Origin: an uncultured Oscillospiraceae bacterium
GTDB lineage: Bacteria > Bacillota > Clostridia > Oscillospirales > Oscillospiraceae
Length of the DNA: 9,388 nt
Direction: 5' to 3'
NCBI GenBank assembly: GCA_934561175.1
Contig: CAKTFW010000049.1
Coordinates: 1 to 9,388, forward strand
Positions 5,839-9,388 of this stretch are shown piece after piece (position 1 is the stretch's first letter; each line of letters begins with the position of its first letter). The notes beneath the pieces are model-generated. The model saw nothing but the letters and a program-made list of their open reading frames with translations. It made no database searches and had not been told where the DNA came from. A program made the position numbers and the translations under genes.

Positions 5839-6622
5839 AATCAAACAGGGAATCAAAATCCACGCGGGGAAACACTTCCAGCTTGCCGCCCCGGGTGGCA
5901 TTGCATACCCGAATGCCCCGCTTTTCACAATGGATCTGCATAGCTGCATAGGTCAGCGTGCTCTTTTCCGTGTTGGGGATATACAGTTCCGCCTTGTCCT
6001 CGTTGTAGCGGTCGGTGAAGTAGTCCTTCACCGAATCATCCACCACAATCTCGCCCCGGTTGTTTTGGCTGACACGGAAGTGGTGGTCCACGCCGATCAG
6101 AAAAATCTCCCGGAAACCCATGTACGCCGCCAGCTGCGCCGCCGTGTACATGCCGGTACTGGAGTTGAACAGCTCGCGAGCTGCGTCATCACTGAAACGG
6201 AACTGGCCCGGGTCCTCTACATGCTGTTGGGTAATATTAAAATACAATGCGTCGTGGATTTGGATGTCATGATACCACTTCAGCTGAATGGGGACCATCT
6301 TCACCGGCAGGTCCAGCTTGTCCACCGTTTCCGCGCAGCCGGAGAGCATTTTTTCATCCTGGGATATATAAAAGTCCGGCCGCCAGGGCGTATCGCCAAA
6401 AATATTGTAGATTCGATTGAATGCAAATGTAACCTCACCGTGCCGGTGGAGCTGCGTCAAGTCCTCCGCCCGCAGGCTGGGGCCGTTGCCGATGAAAAAG
6501 CACCGCCGGCCGGCGTATTTATTTTTGTACGCTGCCAGTTGTTTTCCATACTTGGTTTTTTCAAAGTGCTTCTGCTGCCAGGGCTGTACCACCCGGGCCT
6601 GAAACGATAGTATCGGATGCAT
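5837..6622 (-). CDS. DUF115/MptE-like protein, candidate CMP-Kdo-using transferase
   Basis: This is a 261-residue soluble protein with no signal peptide or membrane segment. GNGPSL at residues 45-50, AFNRIY near 67-72, SSTGMYTAAQLAAYMGF then REIFLIGVDHHF (154-182) and NATRGGKLEVFPRVDFDSLF at the end are the pattern of DUF115 proteins (Pfam MptE-like), which occur in many surface-glycan clusters. The same ordered motifs, from memory, occur in Campylobacter CstII, a GT42 sialyltransferase using CMP-Neu5Ac: GNGPSL near the start, CNQFY, then TSGVY and EIYLSGID. Because the next genes downstream include a full CMP-Kdo pathway, I infer that it may transfer Kdo from CMP-Kdo. A His matching the CstII catalytic His is not obvious, so this is a hypothesis. 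Alternatives are a transferase for another sugar or a pyrophosphokinase-like enzyme. The ribosome site AGGTGGAG supports the ATG at 6622. The gaps are 18 bp upstream and 16 bp downstream. Confidence 0.75.
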   Translation of the reverse strand: MHPILSFQARVVQPWQQKHFEKTKYGKQLAAYKNKYAGRRCFFIGNGPSLRAEDLTQLHRHGEVTFAFNRIYNIFGDTPWRPDFYISQDEKMLSGCAETVDKLDLPVKMVPIQLKWYHDIQIHDALYFNITQQHVEDPGQFRFSDDAARELFNSSTGMYTAAQLAAYMGFREIFLIGVDHHFRVSQNNRGEIVVDDSVKDYFTDRYNEDKAELYIPNTEKSTLTYAAMQIHCEKRGIRVCNATRGGKLEVFPRVDFDSLFD

Positions 6623-6630
6623 ATAAAAAA

Positions 6631-6638
6631 CTCCACCT
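6631..6638 (-). promoter_or_regulatory. Ribosome binding site of the DUF115-like gene
   Basis: AGGTGGAG on the minus strand, 8 bases before the ATG at 6622. It falls in the 18-bp gap after the GT32 stop codon. Confidence 0.7.
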
Positions 6639-6640
6639 GC

Positions 6641-7423
6641 TTATTTTCGTTTTGCGATGTGTCCTTTAATCTTGCTTGTTGCGTATTTGACTCCGCCTTT
6701 TCGAACTGCCGCATTGGTTTGATAGAGTAAATCGCCTATTTTTTCTCCGAATATATCTATATATCTCTTATATTCAAGTGCCGCTCTTTTTTCTTCTTCG
6801 GTTTTCCAGGAGCCATTAAAATGATGGATTGTACATGTATTTTCAGTAATCGTAAGCTTGCCATTGCTATAATCCTTCGGGCAAAAATATTCACTTGGAA
6901 ATAGTGTAAAACCGTTTATTTCCTGAAACGTATTATTCTTTTTCAGCCCCTTTTTTCCCAAAATATCAGTAATAATCTGTACATTGGTCGTTAAGTCTGG
7001 TTCGCCCTGCTGATTCAGAAAATGGCGCCCTGTATAGTAATCCTTCAGTTCCCCAAATAGCGAGAATTTTTCCCTGCATGCCATAATACCAGTCAGCGCA
7101 TTTTCCGCACTTTCAAATCCTGAAAATGCCTCGTATTGTAGAAATTTATCAATATTTTTTATAACTTCAACATCTGTGTCCATATATACGCCACCATATG
7201 TATATAGGGCATACAGCCTGACATAATCCGTCACAAACGCATATCGTTTTGATTCATAAGCTTCCTTGACATACGCATTTGAATTTATATTGAAATTACT
7301 CTCGTTCCATTCAATTAACCGATAGTCACTGCAGTATTTTTTCCAACTCTCTATACATTTGAGCGCCAGTTCTGACTTTTCATTTGGTCCAAACCAGCAG
7401 TAATGAATAACTTTAGGTATCAT
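6641..7423 (-). CDS. GT32-type capsular polysaccharide glycosyltransferase
   Basis: This is a 260-residue protein of the glycosyltransferase family with the DXD sugar-binding region (GT32, OCH1-like; often annotated capsular polysaccharide synthesis protein). It starts MIPKVIHYCWFG, the family hallmark, and carries TDYVRLYALYTYGGVYMDTD, in which DTD (residues 82-84) binds the metal and nucleotide sugar. The end is basic (IKGHIAKRK), which may help it associate with the membrane. I chose the ATG at 7421-7423 because AAGGGGAA lies 7 bases upstream and the protein then begins with the conserved motif; an upstream in-frame TTG at 7447 lies before that ribosome site. The ATG overlaps the preceding TGA by four bases. 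The gene is very AT-rich (28% G+C in the 60 bases from 7141). It probably adds a hexose or hexosamine to the lipid-linked unit; the exact sugar is unknown. Confidence 0.92.
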   Translation of the reverse strand: MIPKVIHYCWFGPNEKSELALKCIESWKKYCSDYRLIEWNESNFNINSNAYVKEAYESKRYAFVTDYVRLYALYTYGGVYMDTDVEVIKNIDKFLQYEAFSGFESAENALTGIMACREKFSLFGELKDYYTGRHFLNQQGEPDLTTNVQIITDILGKKGLKKNNTFQEINGFTLFPSEYFCPKDYSNGKLTITENTCTIHHFNGSWKTEEEKRAALEYKRYIDIFGEKIGDLLYQTNAAVRKGGVKYATSKIKGHIAKRK

Positions 7424-8355
7424 GACGATGTTCCCCTTCTTATCCAACGGAGGAGACTTCTTTTTGCTTTGCTAGCCTTTTCCCGCAGCAAAAGATAATA
7501 GCTCGTATACAGCAGCTTACTGCGTTTCGTACCAATCAGTTCTGCGATTTCCCTGGCTGTCATGATCTTCTTCCAATGGTAATAGCACTGTGAATCAAAA
7601 TAATCTGACAGTCGTTTGCTGAATTTTCTATATTCTCGTGCCATCCTCAAATACAGTCCATACCCTTTTGGGTTGCGATAGTACAGATTTAGCCCTTGAT
7701 GCGTCAGTCCATCTTCACGGTATTCACACAAATACACGACCTTATTGAAGAAACGTAGACAATATCCATCCGCTGCCATTTTGTCCCAAACGACCGCTTC
7801 CGTCAAAAAGTTTTCCCCTTCAAATTCCGGAAACGGGTACTTTCGTAAAATATCCGTAAAAAAAACTTCTGCCTTATCACCTTCAATCCCATATTTTGAC
7901 CGTTCTAGTACTGTGCAATCGAGGTGGTCTCCCTTAAATGTCTGACCAACTATTTGCCCGTCTTTAAAACCTTTACAGCCACACACTCCTGCAAACGTAT
8001 ATGGTCCATTTAACGGAACCTGCAATACCTCTTCATCTATTCTTTCTAGTGCATCTTTCGGCAACCAGTCATCAGAGTCAACAATATAAAACAGCTTACC
8101 GCTGCACAATTCGATCCCTCGGTTAATAGCACGGTGCTTTCCACCGTTTGGTTGTTTATAATATCTAATAGGAAAACAATTTCCCTCTCCGCTCCACTTG
8201 GCAAAGAGTTCCTCTGTTCCGTCCGACGAGCCGTCATCCACCACTAGCCACTCAAAGTCAGTAAAGGTCTGGCACTGTAATGAACGATATAGATTTCCAA
8301 TAATATATGCCCGGTTGTAGGTTGGGGTAAAAACTGTGAACTTCACATATACCAT
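7420..8355 (-). CDS. GT2 family glycosyltransferase
   Basis: This is a 311-residue cytoplasmic family 2 glycosyltransferase. The N-terminal GT-A domain opens with FTVFTPTYNRAYIIGNLY. It carries the nucleotide-binding VVDDGSSDGT (Asp40 and Asp41), the NGGKHRAINRG segment (residues 70-80) and the metal-binding DSDDW (about 93-97). The C-terminal part is rich in Lys and Arg and ends SLLRWIRRGTSS, which may sit against the membrane. The start is uncertain: the ATG at 8355 has only a weak purine tract upstream, and a GTG three codons on (8346) would also preserve the domain. The stop TGA overlaps the start of the GT32 gene as ATGA, so the two are probably translationally coupled. Codon use is AT-rich compared with the upstream GT2 and the kds genes, which suggests separate acquisition. 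The sugar it transfers cannot be assigned. Confidence 0.92.
   Translation of the reverse strand: MVYVKFTVFTPTYNRAYIIGNLYRSLQCQTFTDFEWLVVDDGSSDGTEELFAKWSGEGNCFPIRYYKQPNGGKHRAINRGIELCSGKLFYIVDSDDWLPKDALERIDEEVLQVPLNGPYTFAGVCGCKGFKDGQIVGQTFKGDHLDCTVLERSKYGIEGDKAEVFFTDILRKYPFPEFEGENFLTEAVVWDKMAADGYCLRFFNKVVYLCEYREDGLTHQGLNLYYRNPKGYGLYLRMAREYRKFSKRLSDYFDSQCYYHWKKIMTAREIAELIGTKRSKLLYTSYYLLLREKASKAKRSLLRWIRRGTSS
7431..7438 (-). promoter_or_regulatory. Ribosome binding site of the GT32 gene
   Basis: On the minus strand this reads AAGGGGAA and lies 7 bases before the ATG at 7423. It lies inside the last codons of the upstream GT2 gene and decides the start in favour of ATG 7423 over TTG 7447. Confidence 0.7.
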
Positions 8356-8421
8356 CCATTTCTAATGTAGATTTCACTTTTGAAAAGCCTTTTTGCCTTA
8401 ACAATACAAAACCGAAATCGC
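8356..8421. other. 66-bp AT-rich spacer between the two GT2 genes
   Basis: This is the longest gap between confidently called genes inside the block. On the minus strand it holds A-runs and a short AAGGC/AGGC repetition, with an imperfect CTTTT-C-AAAAG inverted repeat, but I see no convincing promoter pair, terminator or strong ribosome site. It marks a sharp change from a GC-rich gene upstream to an AT-rich gene downstream, so it is a plausible recombination joint. That role is inference. Confidence 0.35.
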
Positions 8422-9388
8422 TTACAGCCCAATATGCAACATATTCCGCATCCAGGCCGTGCCGCAAAGCGATATCCGAGCCAGTGTCAGCCAGGCCCGT
8501 TCTTTCCATGTGCGCGGCCTGACATCCTGAAGCTGGCACCAAACCTGATGAATTTTCGTAAGAGCAAGCTGCTTCTCAGAGCCTTGCAAGCACCGCAGCA
8601 CCTTCTGCGCAGACCAGATGCAGAAAAAACATAAATCACATTTCGCGTCAGCCACCATACTTGGGTAGCGTTCCTGCACATACTGGATGCGCAGGAGCTT
8701 CGCCTCCAGGCTGTCCAGGCGTTTAATGGAATATTCCTCGCCCATGATGCTGCCGCTGCGCTGCGTGTAATGGTAGCACGGCGTATCAAAAACCGACACT
8801 TTCCGGGCATTTCCCACCGCCTGATAGGTCCAGAACACATCTTCATGGCATTTTCCCACAGGAAACGGAATATCCCGGACCAATTCTCTTTTATACAGCT
8901 TGTACCATACGGGAGCCTGTATCCAGGTCTCTGCAATAACCGCCCGCATAGCCTCCTCCTGGTCCAGCACGCAGCATCCGCGCTTCGTCAGCAGCCGGGG
9001 CGGCGTTCTGTCTTCCCATACCATTTCCACGCCGCAGGCGGAGACGTCGCTGCCATGCTCCGCCATATTTTCATAGAGCAGCCGGTACATATCCGGACTG
9101 ATCCAGTCATCACTGTCCACAAAGCCGATGTACTCCCCCGCCGCCGCAGCCAGTCCAGCGTTTCTGGCGTCAGACAGGCCGCCGTTCTCCTTGTGGATGA
9201 CCTTGACGCGGGATTCCTTTGCCGCCCAGGCGTCGCACATGGCGGGGCAATTGTCCGGGGAGCCGTCGTCCACCAGAATGATTTCCAGATTCTGATAGGT
9301 TTGGTCCACGATGGACTGGACACAGCGGTCCAGGTATGGCTCTACGCGATAGACGGGCACAATAATGCTGATCAGCTCCGAATATGCC
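8422..9388 (-). CDS. GT2 family glycosyltransferase, 5' end cut by window edge
   Basis: This is a cytoplasmic family 2 (GT-A fold) glycosyltransferase, expected to add a sugar from a nucleotide-sugar donor to a lipid-linked repeat unit. The frame stays open to the right edge: nine codons precede a GTG at 9360 and encode AYSELISII, joining directly to VPVYRVEPYLDRCVQS. That is the usual family start SIIVPVYNxE, so the true start lies just outside the window and the GTG is not the start. The visible part is about 321 residues. Nucleotide-binding LVDDGSPDN, the NGGLSDARN segment, the metal-binding DSDDW and a downstream HEDVFWTY motif (likely catalytic acid) are all in the usual order. The YHYTQRSGSIMG segment is common in EpsJ-like transferases of clostridia. 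It ends in TAA at 8422-8424, and 66 bp separate it from the next GT2 gene. The gene is GC-rich, unlike its downstream neighbour. Donor and acceptor cannot be read from sequence. Confidence 0.93.
   Translation of the reverse strand, partial: AYSELISIIVPVYRVEPYLDRCVQSIVDQTYQNLEIILVDDGSPDNCPAMCDAWAAKESRVKVIHKENGGLSDARNAGLAAAAGEYIGFVDSDDWISPDMYRLLYENMAEHGSDVSACGVEMVWEDRTPPRLLTKRGCCVLDQEEAMRAVIAETWIQAPVWYKLYKRELVRDIPFPVGKCHEDVFWTYQAVGNARKVSVFDTPCYHYTQRSGSIMGEEYSIKRLDSLEAKLLRIQYVQERYPSMVADAKCDLCFFCIWSAQKVLRCLQGSEKQLALTKIHQVWCQLQDVRPRTWKERAWLTLARISLCGTAWMRNMLHIGL

Noticed and set aside
5821..5949. Longer flippase start at 5949
   Set aside because: It would overlap the DUF115 gene by over 100 bases, while ATG 5820 has a ribosome site and gives the normal Wzx N-terminus.
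5930..6610. 226-codon open frame on the plus strand
   Set aside because: Antisense to the DUF115 gene, with no ribosome site or motif supporting it.
8258..8542. 94-codon minus-strand frame across the spacer between the two GT2 genes
   Set aside because: It overlaps both GT2 genes in another frame, and most of it is out-of-frame coding sequence without motifs.

Overview
The window is one block of a surface-polysaccharide (capsule or exopolysaccharide type) gene cluster. Every gene I can support reads on the minus strand, so transcription runs from the right edge to the left. Strong AGGAGG-type ribosome sites in front of most genes, very short gene gaps and the style of the glycosyltransferases, acyltransferase and flippase suggest a Bacillota (Firmicutes) host, most likely a clostridial gut-type bacterium. 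The strong ribosome sites argue against Bacteroidota. A diderm Firmicute (Negativicutes) cannot be excluded from this window alone. This taxonomic reading is inference.

Layout in transcription order: (1) 9388-8422, a GT2 glycosyltransferase cut by the right edge; (2) 8355-7420, a second GT2 glycosyltransferase; (3) 7423-6641, a GT32-type transferase with a DTD motif, overlapping the previous gene by ATGA; (4) 6622-5837, a DUF115/MptE-like protein that resembles CMP-sialic-acid transferases of family GT42; (5) 5820-4288, a Wzx-like flippase; (6) 4249-3515 kdsB; (7) 3502-2732 kdsA; (8) 2714-1737 kdsD/kpsF; (9) 1698-638, an acyltransferase-3 gene broken by an apparent single-base loss; (10) 635-174 kdsC. 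A short open frame at 108-1 runs off the left edge and is not identified.

The four kds genes make a complete route to CMP-Kdo: KdsD turns ribulose 5-phosphate into arabinose 5-phosphate, KdsA condenses it with phosphoenolpyruvate to Kdo 8-phosphate, KdsC removes the phosphate, and KdsB activates Kdo with CTP. They sit among polysaccharide glycosyltransferases and a flippase, and no lipid A gene (lpx) or classical Kdo transferase (waaA, kpsC, kpsS) is visible. The simplest model is a Kdo-containing repeat unit, assembled on a lipid carrier by the GT2, GT32 and DUF115 proteins, flipped by the Wzx-like protein, and perhaps O-acylated by the acyltransferase when that gene is intact. No Wzy polymerase, initiating sugar-phosphate transferase or chain-length regulator is in the window, so the cluster must extend beyond it.

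Base composition is patchy. The kds genes, the DUF115 gene and the first GT2 gene are GC-rich, while the flippase and acyltransferase, and above all the GT2/GT32 pair at 6641-8355, are AT-rich. This fits assembly of the locus by several transfers. The main points for a second look are the self-contained CMP-Kdo pathway in a probably Gram-positive-type locus, the DUF115 protein as candidate Kdo transferase, and the frameshifted acyltransferase directly upstream of kdsC.
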